Notes: a model not told the origin generated them from the sequence alone. A stretch of DNA of 64,000 bases from Blasia pusilla (GCA_050084515.1 CM114274.1:18228001-18292000); one strand, 5' to 3'. Shown: positions 34,701-49,200, numbered from the stretch's first letter. Numbers and translations are program-made.

Positions 34701-37700
34701 CAGATGGACAAACAGCATTCCAGAGAAGTACGGCGTGAATGTCACTGTGTAGGAGATTCCATTATAGTTGATGTCCTGCGCCAAGAACTCCCTCCGCCGA
34801 GGCTCCGGGTCGTTGGAAATCGACACGAAGGTTAGATCCGTCGTGTTGAGGATATCCATGGTGATATTGTTCATGTAAGCATCGTAGAATTGAATCCACA
34901 GATATCCCTGTGTTCCTGCTTTGTAGCCATTGTTCCCATCAAATGTGATACTGGTGGATGCTGCGTCGGGAGGGCCAGGAAACACGACGACGTCCTCCGC
35001 ATAAAAGGTCTGCCCATCCAGCGCTGCTATCACGGTGTACGTTCCTGCGACGGTGACCATCCAAGTGAAGTCGTACGTGCCATTCAGATTGTCCGTTCCT
35101 GAAGCGGTGGTGTTAGCCCCATTCATCCCCACATTCACTTCCAGCATCAGTCCCCCCTCCCACAGGAGATTTCCTGCAGAATCAGCAGTGACAATGGTCG
35201 TTGTGCCGATGTTCCCCACTGACACGAGATCGAAAGCCCCAACGATGAACTGAGAGGAATCGGCTGGTCCGGGCACTACTAGCAGTTTGTCGCTCCACAC
35301 CACTGCTTTACCCGAGTAAATATCGATCATGGTGCTCCTTCGATCATCCCGAGTTCCTGCTGTGAGACATGTGTAGGACCATGTGTATCTGCCGAACCCA
35401 AGACTAGTCATATGATCCACAACAGTCTCATTAGCAAACGCCACAGTTTTGACGATTGTGAGCACATCTACCACCTCATCCCTAATGTTTCCTTGGATGT
35501 CGCGAGCAGTGACGGTCACCGTATGCGTTTCCCCGGAGGTGCAGTTCGCCATGGTAGCGTCGTCCACTGTGCTTCTGCTGCTGATTTCTCCAGGGAGGAT
35601 ATTGACAGAGAAGGGAGAACCACTAATATGCACCGAAGCTCTGGTGACTGCCACTAAGTACAAGCCTGACTTCATGGCAGTGTATCGCACCAGATACCTG
35701 TTCGTGCCTTGGAGCAACTTAGGGAAGCCGGGAGCAGGAAGGATCACTCCTGTGGAATTCAGATTGTATCCCTTTACAGAGAAGAGCTGTTTGGCCGTGG
35801 GGGATACTGTGCCGTTTACAAAGTCCATAGCTTCGATCATGAATTCTGCAGGTTGACCCACAATGATCGGATTACCCGTGGTTCCAACCCCATCTCCAGC
35901 TGCTCTGCAGTTAGGGGCGTAAATTGCTGCCGGCTGAACTGTCACACTCTGCTGGAATTGCCTTGTATCCAAAACGTATATGTCGATGGCGTACGTTCCT
36001 GACATGGTCAACGTGTAAGTGCAAAGAGCACCCGGAGGCGAGGACGATACGCCACATTGCTTATTGCTTAGTTCCTCGCCGCCGAGGCCCCACAAGACCA
36101 TCGTCACATTCGTGTTCATGATATCGGTCAAGCTCGTCACTGGGTTGTTGAGAGCATCGAACAGTTGTACCACAAAGTGCGAGTCAGCTCCCACAACTGT
36201 TTTGGAGCCTCCTTGACCAAGCACCTGAAAGTCATACCAAACGCTCACATATGCCTTGTAAGCACATATATCAACTGATCTTGAATGGTTTTAACATGCA
36301 TCTGACATCAGGGCAGGATAATGCATTGATCTTCGGAATTCAAGAGTTAATGCCACGAACCCAAATTCAAACCTATTTCACTTTTATTCAAGTAAGCGTA
36401 TACAAATCAAAGCACGATTTCTAGATTGGGAAGCTTGTAAGCAGAAAGAAAAACTGCATCGATCACTCACGTTTCCATCGTGTTCATGAGATTATTACAT
36501 TTATCTCGAAACCATAGAGCCATAAAATTTTCTTCTACTATCTATTGACCTTCAAGCAAAGTTAGAGATTGAAAATGTTCTCTCTTCTAGCTGTAGATAG
36601 GAATGGTAAGAAGGTTCGAAGTTAGTACTTTGGACTGATGAGTTCAATTTAGGATCTCAGCAACAGGTGAGAAACATGCAAGTTACGCTTATGAAGAAAA
36701 GTGGATCATGGTGTTATGTGAAATTCAATCCACAGTGTGAAAAAATTGAACCCTAAACTCGAATTACATCAAAATTAATGACCAAACAACACTTTCGTGA
36801 ATACGAACCGTCACCGAGTGACTCGCACATTTTCAAATTGTGTCCATAAATTGCTAGCTCTCGCTGTGAAAGCTCAGAGTTCTTCCCAAGATAACATCAT
36901 AGTACAGTTGAACTTCCCTGCCCTCAAAGCCTCAGGTGAGAGGAGACCTCGTAAAAAGTTCAATACTTTGGAAAAGTTCGGAGTCCTAAATTCGTTGCGA
37001 TAAGATCGAGAAACGAAGGACAGAAGTAGGAAAGTATGAACGTTCCAAGTGGAAAAACGTTTTCTGCGAAATTATGGTTTACCTAGGAGTGAGTTTGAAA
37101 AGTGTTTTCAAAATTTGCTATATCATGCAGACTGATATCTCCCGCAAAGAAGTTTTGCGCGGGAAATCAGACTTCATTTTTTTTTAAGGACATCCAAGGT
37201 CTTTCGAAGCAAAACTTGTCCCTCACAGAAAATAAGCCTCAAAACGAACACATTCCCGTACTCTGAAACCCATCTACCTCTCAGGTTAAGGTAAGGCATC
37301 CATCCATTTATAGAACAGAGTGAGTGATGCTGTGATGTTTGGTTGTCTTAAATTTGAAACTGTTTGGAGTACCGAGGGCATGTGCAGTGGAATCCCTCAT
37401 AGTTCCGATATAATTTTTGAAGGATCAAGTTCAAACTTAAGGTGTTCGACTCGCCCTTTGCAATTGATCACGGAAGAGAGCCTACAAGAAGTTGAGCCGC
37501 TCACCTTGATGTTGTTTGCTGCTGGCGGACCCGGCATAGTGTTGATCTTAATAGGCGCCGACGGCACGACCTCCTCTGCAGTCCCATTGCTCCACAGAAT
37601 AACAAAGGTGTAGAGAGTGCTGCTCTTTGCAGGTGCTTGGTCAGGATAGAAGGTTAGCAACCACTTGTAGTATGGAACATTCGAACTTGAAATAGCAGCA

Positions 37701-38052
37701 ATGCGATCCAAGGTCTGGTAGGCTGTAGTGCCATCTGGCTGAGTGATTCTTGCTGTGAAGATATCAGGCTGAGAAAAGTAGTAGTCCTGCAAGTTGTTGG
37801 ACGCATCTTGGGCTTGCACTTCTATCAGCACAGGATCCTTTCCAGCCCGGTAGACCGAAACGTTGGTGCTAATCAGGGCCACTGAGACGGTGGACACCAT
37901 TGTGTCCGACGCAACCACCTGTAGGTTTCAACCACACGTACACATATCGACGTTAGACCTTCTGCGCAGCATCCATTCATCTAAACCCAGTCACGGCCAT
38001 TGTAATCTCAATATCGACATCAAGGTTGACTTGTCCAAATCGACTAATTCTT

Positions 38053-38083
<31 letters not shown>

Positions 38084-41000
38084 GGCTGAGGTATATTACA
38101 CATTCATCTGACAACTCAATTGGCACAAGGGAGGCTTTCTAGCTAGCTTTGAGTAGTCGTGGATAGTTTGAAGACTGAAGACGCCCAAAAATTACCCAAC
38201 CTCTTCAGCTTCAACTATTGCGAACGAAGGATACATACATCCAGAATGCATGGATCGGTGAAAAACGAATGAGCAAATTTCAGAGCTCACGAAGAGATGA
38301 AGCAGACGGTCTTACCCGAATGACGAACGGAGAACCGAGGGTTCTCAAATTGGGGCCGACAGCAATGAGGAAACCAAAGTAACCTGCACTGCTAGTCTGG
38401 AAAGTGAGGGTGAAGCTTCCATCTTCATTATCGTCGGAATATAAAGAAGGGGTTGCGACGCCGTCAGTTCTGTTAAAGAGAGCCAGCTGCACATAATCGC
38501 TCCCTTGACCAGGGCTTGTGCTCAACCATACTCCATCTTTGTCTACCAGCTGCACAGTCACCTTACCCTGCATTCCTGCCTCAATTACACCGCCCATGTC
38601 TCCCGTCGCAAAACTTTTCGTCATCGATGGATCTCCGATGCTCCTCTTCAGGGGTACTTTGAATGGAGCACCCGCGATTAAAGTTCCGCCATATGAGATG
38701 TTGAACTCCACCTGCATTAAGAAACGACGTCTGTAATGTGCCAAATACATTTTTCAGCAAGTCCAACTACATTTTCGAGGAGTCCTCAGAATCAGACTCC
38801 CTTAATTTCGTTACATGCCATCCTCGGTGTTAAACGAATCCAATAATCCACGCCGAGTTTGTTCATCTTTCTACAGATGACATTTTGTGATGAACGAAAC
38901 TTGCAGGCTTAATAAATGGAACTGGATCGGAGTCTACCCCTAGCATTATATCCATCCATCCACGATGAAATCAGCCGGTTAATCAGGATCTTTGCATTGC
39001 AAAATTCCTATTTTTCGTCGGATGGTGTTGAATGCCGAGAGCTACGTACCGGCCCTGTGAGGTTAGTGTCCGGTACACTGTACTGCACGAGGCAAGTTGA
39101 TCCTGACCTCGAGACTGATGCAGTCGGAGTCATCGTAAGGAGACCCGCAGTGACATTATATTCTGTGGTGATGTTGGCACAGGTCTCGGCCATGGTGCCG
39201 GCATCCAGTTTGTTCTTACCAGCATCGAACATCTCAACCAGAATACTGTTGTTGCTGATAACACACGCACCAGTTACTTGATCGCAAAAACTGATTACGG
39301 CAGCAATCAAACCAGACCCATAAGCTTTGATGGTTGTTGGGTCTATAGGACCAGGTGTGATCACCCCCCACACGGGAGACAACACAGACTCCCACTTCAA
39401 GCCGGTGGCTGGGTCACCGTACGTCAAGTAGAACGCTGCTATCCCCGATTGAGTCGCAGTGTATTTGGCAGTAATCGCACCATCGGTGGCGCCCACAGCC
39501 CAAGGTGTCAACGTAATATTTGATTTGGCATTTCTGTATATTATGAAGGCGTTCACTTGAGGAACGCGGAGCTGCAAAGAAGCCATAGACTTTTACGTTA
39601 ACTCCGCATGCCGAGTCTCATCGCTTCTTCAGAATTCTAGTTTTTTTTTTTCTTCTATCTCTAGCTCAGTTAATCAAGTCATAAACCTCTAGCTAATTCG
39701 GCGTGCACTTGACATAGACTTCGGCCACGAAAAACTGGAGGCATCGAAAACGCTAGTACCAGTACTAGTCCAACAATTCTCTAGCCCAACGTCCCATGCT
39801 CATGAGTTTGGCCTACAAGAATCTTGCTGTACATTTCACAAGCGTACGATGTGATTCATATCTGGGTAGGTGTGGCTGCAGCGGACGTTGTAGCCCAGGA
39901 CTACGAAAGCAGACGAATGATCGGAAGAGTCATTTCGGTTAAAAATTCTCTCTGCGAAATGATCGATTATGTGAGAAGTGTGCTACACTAAAGTAGGAAT
40001 GGTTGTACCTGAATTTCAGCGGTGATGTTGATGATGTAAGTGGTAGCAGCTGCAGTTCCGACGGTGACTGGGTTGCCAAACATGTCGTTAATGGCAAGAC
40101 TCATATTGCCAGGAACGTTCACTGGGAGCGGCAGCGAGTCCTTCCCTAGACATGATCCACTGGGTTCCAAACGGCTGAGATAGGGAACGCCGGGGCCAAC
40201 TTCGAAATCTTGTAGAGTTGGGCCAGGGCCCGGACCCACAAGTTCGGTGTCGATGAAGACGCTGATATTGTACGGTCCAGCTTTGGTGACGGAAAACGTG
40301 AAAATGTATGTGCCATCGAAGTTGTTGACAACTGTAGGTGTAAGTGTGAGTAAAGAGCTATCGTCCGTCGACGCCGTCAACTGGAGAAAGTTTCGTCGAA
40401 GTTTTGTTGGAGGAGGACTGGAAGATACCACTGGTGTAGGGACTTCTACATACTTTGTGACGATGGCGGAAACATTGAGTGTCTGATTGTAGGCTGCAAC
40501 GTTTCCAAAGGCGTCTTGAGTGATGATCCTGAATGTACTGGTGAGTCCATTCATGTCTGGAACGGTGGAAAGCAGTACCACCGAGGTGCTGGGAATGCTG
40601 ATTGTATCTGGAAGGACATTAAAGATGTAAGGGGCTCCTTGAACTCCTTGGGCAACTCTCGACGGTTCATCCGCGGTCGTCACGTTTACTTTGAGCTCGT
40701 AGTCAAGAGCTGTGAAGACGCCGCTCGAACTGTAGCCCACTTTGGTGGCCGAAACGCTGAAGCTGAATGTGGCATCGCCGTTTGACACTACTGGAGACAG
40801 ATATGCTCCAGTTGCCAGCGTCGCAGGCGCATCTTTAGGTGAAAAATCCACTATCAGCGTGTCCACCACTGAATGGTGTTGTCTATTACCGTTTGCGTCC
40901 AATATCATCACGCCCATCTGAACGAAACATTGCTCCAAATTCAGTTCTTGAAATTGGGACTTCCTATCCAAGCAACGGATAATCCAAACTCGGGATAGAG

Positions 41001-44000
41001 ATACAGTTGTATTTAACATGTGCAAGAACTTTCGCTTTGCTCCCCTTTCAAGAAATTGCAAGGCTTCCTTTCACTAAAAGGTCTCCTTAATTAGTGTGGC
41101 CCTGAAGTTTGTTCCTAAAATTGAAGGTGCGTGACACTGTGCCTTCACACACAAGGAGGGTCCCGTGAGCCAACATATTTCATCTAGACTGAAAAAGCAA
41201 AGTAAATCGAATGTGATCCCCCAAGCCTAGACGTGTGCGAGTGGTGGTTGTGTGTAAGGCTTAGAAAGCACGGGTGTGAACGGATTGGATTAAAATCCCT
41301 CGTTCATTCATTTCTTGTCTCGAATTTCGTTTTTCTACTTGGTGGAAGGCACAGTGCTGGAGAGCTCGAAGTTGACACAGGGGAGTCGGGAAGGAAAATT
41401 AAGTGCAAAGGCGTTCACCTGGATCACACTTCCGGCAACGATGGGAACCTTCCCAATGGCGTCGAGCTTTCGAGGAGGATCAACCACGTAAGTAAGAGAA
41501 ATGCTGGGTGTTGAAAAAGCGTGCGAACAATCCACCGTGAAAGGACTTCCGGTGATGTTGGTGCCATCCTGAAGCGTCACATTCAATGTGTAATTTCCTA
41601 CCTCTTTGACAATGTAAGCTGCAAATGTGCCATTTTTTGTTGACCAAACATCAGCTATCACCTCATTTGAGGTCATATTTATGCCCGAGGGCGTAAGGCG
41701 GACCTTGAAGGCCGTTCCTGGTTGCCCACTGCAGTTGTTTCCTGAAATATCGTAGCACTCGATCATCATCACGGATCTATGTCCCACGGTACAGTTAGTT
41801 GTGGCAGTGCCAGTCACTTTCGAAGTGGGTGCGGCAGGACCGGCCAGCACTTTTATGGCGGTAGTTGCAACGAATCCATTGGCACCATAGCTGATGTTGT
41901 AACTCCCCACTGTGGTGAAGTTGTAGGTACAAGTCGCTAGAGCATTAGTGGTATTGGTGAGGGCACAAAGTAACGGGATTTCTGTGGGAGCGGAAGCACC
42001 GATGAGAGTTGCATTGGCTGTAAATAAGAGATCCTTAACGATGAGATTGCCATATTTGTCAGCGAGGCTCGGCACTTGGAAAGAGGCCACTTCCGTCGAC
42101 CTAATGGGCGGAAGCCATGGCTGGAGCAGAGCACTATTCCCGATCGTCGGCGTTGTGGGATTAACCGTCACGGTCATAGAAGCTCCTGTGGTGCCCAGAG
42201 TGACCTCATTCAGCTGAACCGCAACCCAGTAGATGCCAGACCATGTCAGAGTAAGAGAAGCGTCGAAGACTAGGTTACTGGTGTTCCAAGTTACCTTCCC
42301 GTACACTCGCTCGCCGGTCTCACGGATTGCAATGATAGAAAATTGATCGTTAGTCAAAGGGTAGTCCTTATTGTAGACTTGAATGTTGCCATAGTTATCC
42401 ATGGGTGTTATGGTGGTGGTGAGAACTCCTCCCGCTGTCAGAAGCGCGACGAAAGCTGGACTTATGCTGGACTTATCCGCGGAGGTCCAGGCGGGAGTGA
42501 TCGTGAGACTGGCTGTAGTCACGGTTGCAGCTCCGAGGCTTACCGCAAGAGAGATGGGAGCTGCCGGAACGGGGATCTTCATGATCATGTACGTTATGGT
42601 ATAAAGGCCATCGTTGGTATCCACAATTTCTGTGACAGCAGTGGCATCTGCTGGCGTAAGTGTTATCGCTAGAGCAGATCCAGAACTGGCTACCCATATG
42701 CCCTTGGAGTCTGCTAGAGCAATCTGAAACCTGCCTTTCACCCCCGCAACGGACCCGAAGTATCCAGGGCAGCTGTATTTGAACATGAATCCCCCGCATA
42801 CCAAAGCATTGACGGCCGTAGCGCCTCCTCGTTCAGCCAGAGTGATTACTTTCACCGCCGAAATGGGTGATCCAGTGATATTCTCGCCTCCGTAACTAAC
42901 ATGAATATCGTACGTTCCCACGGTAGGGGCACTCCACATCACTGCGTACAAGCCTCCATACATATGTCTGTCGCGGACAGAGATTCTTCCGGCAGCGCAA
43001 TCGTCCGTGCAGGTCAGATTCACGCAGATTGCACCCACCTTGCACAATTTGAGCTGGAATTCGTCTCCAGCCGATCCTAGATCGTCCATGACATTTTCGT
43101 AGCCGTCCTTGGCGCTGATGAAGAACGTCGCCATCTGGTTCACAACCGTACCCGAGAGCCCCAAACCTGTCATCGTCGACTTCGATGGGCTCAACTTGGC
43201 CGGGTAGATGCTGAACGTCGCTGTGACCGACTTCGTGCTCGCAGTGACGTTGAACTGCGCTCTGCCCGCGAAGGTGCTATTGAAATTGGTCTCGTAGCGC
43301 CCGTTCACAGCGTTTACACGCAGTGGATCCGGAGTGACAGGATTAGCTGTGCCCTTGCGATCTGTTACAGACAACGCAATTGTTATCAGGGCTGCATCTG
43401 CCGCGTTGGCTGGCAACCGATTTCCATAAGAATCTCGAGGAATGATGTAGATGGTGAAATTAGATCCTGCAGGACCTCCGCCCAAACCAGGACCGGTGAG
43501 AGAGCAGCGAGATCCATCGATGTGCCCCGCATACACTGTAATTTGTGTGGTTGCTTTTTCAGAACCGGGGAACTGCATATTGTATGGCACTCGAATATCG
43601 TACGGTCCGGCCACGTCCGATTTGAAATTGAACACCACCGACGCGGTTCCATTGTCGACCCATGACGTCTCCACCTTCGCTGCAGCCGAGCCATTAACCT
43701 CGACCACGGCCGTATCGCTGATCAGAGGGGCCCGATTGTTTTCTAGCGGATTTCCGAACTCATCCATAAGAGCCAAGGAGAAATTGCCCATGGCGCCTGT
43801 CGTGAAGTTTGTGATAACTGTGAAGTTGGATACCTTGGCACTAAACCTGCTGGAAGTGCAATTGACTGTACCGGTGGCGAGTTGGACTCCTCCTGCTGTA
43901 AGCTTGAGCGTGTAGGTGCCTGCTTTGGTGATTCCTTCGCCGACATAAGCCTGATAGTGGGTGCCGGCCACCATTGCAGTGTGGTTCGTGGTGATGGGAT

Positions 44001-46238
44001 TACTTGCATCAGTACTAGTCAGCGAAAAGGACACGTCAGTATTGCCATACACCGCATTCCCCCATTGGTCTCCGAGAAAACCGACCACTCCTGCACTTCC
44101 TCCAGCAATGAATTTCTGCGGGACTTGTATGAGAGACATCGCAGCCACAGGAGGTCCAGCGGTGACTACCAATGAGATACCCGAACCCTCTAATACATTC
44201 TCGGAGTTTCCGTACCAGGCTCGAACCGAATAGTTTCCAGCGTATGTTAAGTTTTTGAAAGTTGCAGTGAAGGCGCCCGCCCCTGATGCCGCAGGTGCTA
44301 TAGTGGCGGCATAGTAAGGGTAACTTGAGTCCTTCGAGACGCTCACCAAATCCACGACGAGCATGGTGCTGTAATCACCATATGAGTAATTTCCTGTTCA
44401 ATTGCAGACCAATCAGACCAGAATTTTGGAGTGACCTCAGGCTAAGGTTGTCCGGCAGAATTGAGCTTCGATCTTGCAGTTCTAGGAAACTTCATGAGCT
44501 ACAGTTCACGAGAACCAAACTGAAGTAAAGATCTATTGAAGTTGAACTGTAGCTGCAGACTCAGGAAGTTCGAAGTAGAAGAATTGAGATACAATCGTGC
44601 TTAATATAACTCATTTCTAAAAAAGCTTTGATGATGAAACAGGTCCATGTAATTCATGACTATCTGCATGACGAACTATTTGACATCGAAAGTGTCGAGT
44701 GGGAGGGCTGTTATCGAGTTTTAAATTAGTACAATAGAACCATAAGCAATTCAACATTCCAGCACTGCCGGCTTGGAAATGGAAGAAAAATGTCTCTCCA
44801 GGACATGCTCTCTTTGGTGGAACATGTTCTCTTTGGTGGAACATGTTCGGGTTATAGGATTACTGAACTGTGGAATATATCATGCGCATGTCTGCAACGA
44901 TGTTCTCTAGGTGAATGATTTGAACTTTGGGAACAAATTTTCGTTGCGATTTAGCAGGAAAGTTGTCGCATGGTGCGCTTCCCGATTACTATGAAATGAA
45001 GATTATGCATCGGACAACTGTATGACTAGAACGCGACCAAGACTTTGACAAGCTCAGGGGTGAGTGGTCTCCTGAATACCTGTGGGATTGCCAAATACAT
45101 CCATTAGAACGACGTCGTATGCTGGTGAGTCAGAACCTGCCAGGAGAGAGCTTTCGTTGCCTGAGAAGGATATTTTGGAAAGCGATCCAGAGACATATCC
45201 ACTTGAGAGCTTCATTGTCAGGGGGGAGCCAGTTATATCAGTTGTATTGTCGATTTTAACTGTGACGGTAAATGAATCCGGTCTAGTGAGGTTGACGCGG
45301 AAAGAACATTGTGGATCCGAACGAGCGTCGTCACAACTTCGAAGCAATGTGATGTTGGGACTCACGATGGAGATGGTGAAGTTATGAATAGCAGTGTATT
45401 TGGGATCGATAGATTGAATATAGAAAGTTACGACACCAACCCCGTAGGTCGTATCGGGAAGAAGGTCCGGAGAGTATAGCTGGAAATTGGCAGCGGCTGT
45501 GGCAGAGGGAGCGACCGTGATGTTGAATTCTCCGCTGGTGAGCAAAACCTTACCCCCAATTGACACTCTGACGGTGTATGCCCCTGAGCGCAGTGGAGTG
45601 AAAGTTGCGTTGCATTTTCCATCTCCAGCTACTGGACCAGTTATCGAGCTCGGTGTATAGGTGAGGCCTTTCGTGTCCCAAATTTTAAACTTGAATGGGC
45701 AGATCTTGCTGGGTGTGCTTATGGGACTGGAAGCAACATCGTTTGCCAAAACCTGAATGAGGCAATCTGCGCCTGCATCTAAGGCAGAAGAGCAAGGTGT
45801 TACAACACTCGTGAAGGCAGAAGGCTCAGATACTACATGAACTGTGTATGATGGATCTCCGATACTCTGGCCACCAATCGTGACCTTCACTTGGTAATCT
45901 CCAGGTTTTCCCGCTGACAGATAAACTGTGTAGCCACCATTTCCAAGATTTTGAAGAACAGCCGTCTTGTTTGCTCCCGGTCCTGTCATTGTTACCGTGA
46001 TTTCTGCCGCTGTGTTCGGAGGCTGGCCAATAGATACCACCTGCACGGCTGCTCCCAACCCCGTGTCACCCACTAGCACGGACCAATTGGCCGAGGGCTG
46101 AGAACCCAACTGCTCTCCCCACAAATCACCAAAAGGGTTAGCAGCACTGTTGTGATCATCCAACTCCCAGCCTCCCGTCCACCTGTCGCTGTCCCACGTC
46201 TCGTACACGTCAACCCAGCCTGCAGAATCGAAATCCAT
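28797..46238 (-). CDS. Giant filamin-repeat and PKD/REJ-like protein, at least 4308 residues, 9 exons
   Basis: Exons (minus): 46238-45080, 44393-41419, 40917-40009, 39571-39050, 38711-38316, 37918-37505, 36224-33477, 32865-32595, 32329-28797. All junctions are GT-AG and phase-consistent. Exons 1-8 (residues 1 to about 3130) are Ig-like filamin/ABP280-type repeats; the strand signature D-x-[YFW]-G-N and relatives occur about 20 times at roughly 100-residue spacing (DQWGNAVYG, DEFGNPL, DSYGNRLP, DNYGNIQVY, DKYGNLIV, DAFGNVAAY, DAYNNLQVYN). The last exon has PKD/REJ-like parts (LDATASYGSGG; FQWTQTSGP), many N-glycosylation sequons, and a PPPPPSPP tract before a basic, Trp-containing tail. It resembles plant GEX2-like and algal REJ-type surface proteins only in parts; the role is unknown, perhaps extracellular or gamete-related adhesion. 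The N-terminus is uncertain: the frame stays open to about 46255, and a signal-peptide exon may lie further upstream. Confidence 0.87.
38052..38076. repeat. (TA)n microsatellite in an intron
   Basis: About twelve uninterrupted TA units in the intron between exons 5 and 6 of the giant minus-strand gene. Confidence 0.9.
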
Positions 46239-46255
46239 GTTACCTTCAAAGTTTG

Positions 46256-49200
46256 TGATCTCGGAGTATGCTCGTTAACATACGAAACAATCACTCGCGT
46301 GACGAGTGCTTATAAATTATCTACAATTGTAGATGCGAGACTAGTAGAAATAGGTGCAATTGTAGCACAACAGTCGGCGACGAGAGTTATCAGGAACTTC
46401 GTGTAAAACAGAGGTATAGTGCATTAGTGTAGACTGGTACTAAACTCGGCAGCTTTCTTTTCTAGATGTGGTTCAACATTCTGTGTGATTTACTCTTTCT
46501 CATATGCACGACATTTTCGTCTATAGAGACCGCTTCGGGGAGGTAAGTTTATTGTTCCAAGGAGAATGGCGCATATGCTGATTCGTGAATTTCTATTCAG
46601 AGTAGTTGCTTGAACGCAAAGCTGCTTTAGAAGCCTTTACTTAATTTCATGCCGAGAAATTGGTAGGTTCCTTGTCATGTAAGGACTCTCTCAACGATCC
46701 TCGTTTGGCTAAATATATGGATGGAGGTTTGAGAATAAGAATTAGTTGGAGGAACGCTTAAGCCAGTGTGACACGGATCCTAAAACTACCTGGAGAGGCG
46801 ACGACCATGGCAACAGCTTGTAAGACGTCGACTACATATCAATAGCAGTTATCGTGACTAATGTGCGTACTATTCTTGAAATTGAACATGAAGAATCCAG
46901 GGTACATGTTTGCACGCCACTTACTTTGTGGGCTGGCGGTAGATACTTGAAATACCAGGGACAAAATAAGTAGAGACATAGCGAGCTCCACGACCTGAAG
47001 TTCACTTCGCTTTTGCTCCGAGAGACCCGAGGTTCCCTGTCTCGGATCCTCACGTGTTAATCAATATCGCAAAACCTATATCCCTTATTGCAACCACCTC
47101 AATCGCTTTCGAATTTCTAGATTTCAAGAACGTCCGTGTCCCACTCAGCAATCGTAATTCTGCTACGGTTAGACATAACTCGATACCTCTATATATCTAT
47201 GTAAAAATACCGACAGGTTGGATCTAAATGCTTCTAGCTATACGATTCCAGGAAATGGATGGCACTAGGTCTGAGCATGTTTCATTCATGATGAGGAGCA
47301 GATTCCTTACCATTTTGGCCATCTTCGTGAATGTTTAGAGAGCCCGAATTTCGTGCCCCAGGAGGGCACCAGGACTCTGTTTAAGAAAACCACCTGTTGC
47401 TCCAGTTTGATAACGCACTATCTTGGAAAATAGTGCGCATAAGTATAGTAACCACTAATTTTTTCTAGTCATCATATCTTACAAATTGCGTGAGCACTTG
47501 ATCTGCAAATTTTGAATGCTCGAGAAAGGAGTCCAACTTTGAGAAGGACATCTGTTTGACGCACATAATAAAAGCTTAACAGGATTTCTAGGACCGAAAT
47601 CATGATTGCCAGCAGAAGCGTCCAGCCCTGCCCTTAGATAGCCGTTAGGCCACATTTCCCGCTTCGCCATCCTCGCGAAACTCCAATTCCTCGATACTTT
47701 TGGAGTTGAATTTTGATCAATTAGATCTACAGCGTGGCTACTACATGTCTCATTCCCCACTTGTTTTCGGCCTTCCTCGTCGTGCTAAGATTAAAATTTC
47801 AAATCTCTGCTGCTTTCAGCGCCATTCTTTCCCCAAAAATGTTATCCGCACTGCCCTTTGTACATCCTGCACTAACCAATATTGTAAACTCTGCACAGAA
47901 TCATGTAGGATAAATGGCGAACATCGAGCAGCCCGCCCGATCGCTTCTTCACTATTAGAACCCAGAGAATAGGAAACTATATGCAGGCAAAGTCCTAGGC
48001 ATCCAACTGGTGCACTCAGGGCCTCAAAAAATCTGTACAGTCAATCTCTTGCGAGAACACACAGTGCACGAGTTCAACGCCCGCCAGCCACAGGAGAGGA
48101 GCAAAATTGATCTATGAAATCCGGATCCACACGTCGTACCTTTGCAAGACAGTGATTAATGTACAGAGAAGCTGCTACCAGTGAATCAGGGAACTTCACA
48201 TACTAAACCAATTCAACCTATCAAACCACCGAGATTTACGTTTTTTTCCACTAGACTTAGCAGAACTGGATCGGGGCACACTAGAGCTCTGTACAGCGAC
48301 ATGGCTCGTTACAAAACAGGCTATAGAATAGCCTTTAGAGAAAAGAACAATTAGAACTCCTGTGCATAGCTAGCCCGCGTCAAGCTCGCCATAGTTGCCC
48401 TGCCTGCCGGAGGCATAATCTCCTTCAATAATCGGAGGAGGAGTTCTGATATTGACCAGGTTAAAACTGGTGGTCCAATCCAATTCCCCTCGGAAAGAAA
48501 ATTCCAACTCGAAGGACGATCAAATCAAAAAGTTGTTGATGGAAAGGACAGATGGAGAGAGAATTGCACGTCGAGAGAGCAAATTTCGTGGTTGCGGATG
48601 GCGCTTGAAAAGGCACGAGAGAGTAAAGACTGGAGAGAACCCGATCCAAAGGGGAAAGAAAGTTCACGGGACACCGGTGATAGTCACCGGATACGGACTG
48701 ACAAAACTTATATCATACTACTCTGGATGTACTTAAGTGGTCAGTAAGGATGATCAGTTGAACCTCCCGATGTAATTAAGTCAACGATGACTGGTCCACC
48801 GGGAGACAGTTATGTAGCGGTTGAGGAACTAACTGACAGCTCCGCATTCTCCAATAAACCTTACGGGCCATCGTCCGATCGTAAGAATCGACGCCTGCTG
48901 TATCTTAGATGATTGCATGCCACCTCATGTACTCGCATGAATCTGACGGCATCTTTCACGGCTCCACTTGTCGCTGTGCCTTATTTCCGTTGTCTTTATG
49001 GACCCGTTCAAACTCCGGCGCACTGCTCACACGACATTTTTGGTCCTTACCTTTGGACTTCAGACTTTCACCGATGATGACAGAAAGTGTGCGAGCCTTG
49101 TTTCTTATCTTTTCTGGTCCTGTTGTGGCCTTCAGGTTTTGACTCTTTGAGTCTCCCTCTTTTGTACTTTCGATGGGTTTTCCATCACTCATTTTTATCG

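Noticed and set aside
28797-46238. Treating each large minus-strand frame as a separate gene
   Set aside because: All neighbouring frames join by GT-AG sites in the correct phase, and repeat architecture continues across the joints.
46832-47053. Minus-strand frame as first exon of the giant gene
   Set aside because: No signal-peptide pattern and no donor whose phase fits the open frame at 46238-46255.
48452-48736. Basic 94-residue frame as a gene
   Set aside because: Charged low-complexity sequence, no domain, no splice context.
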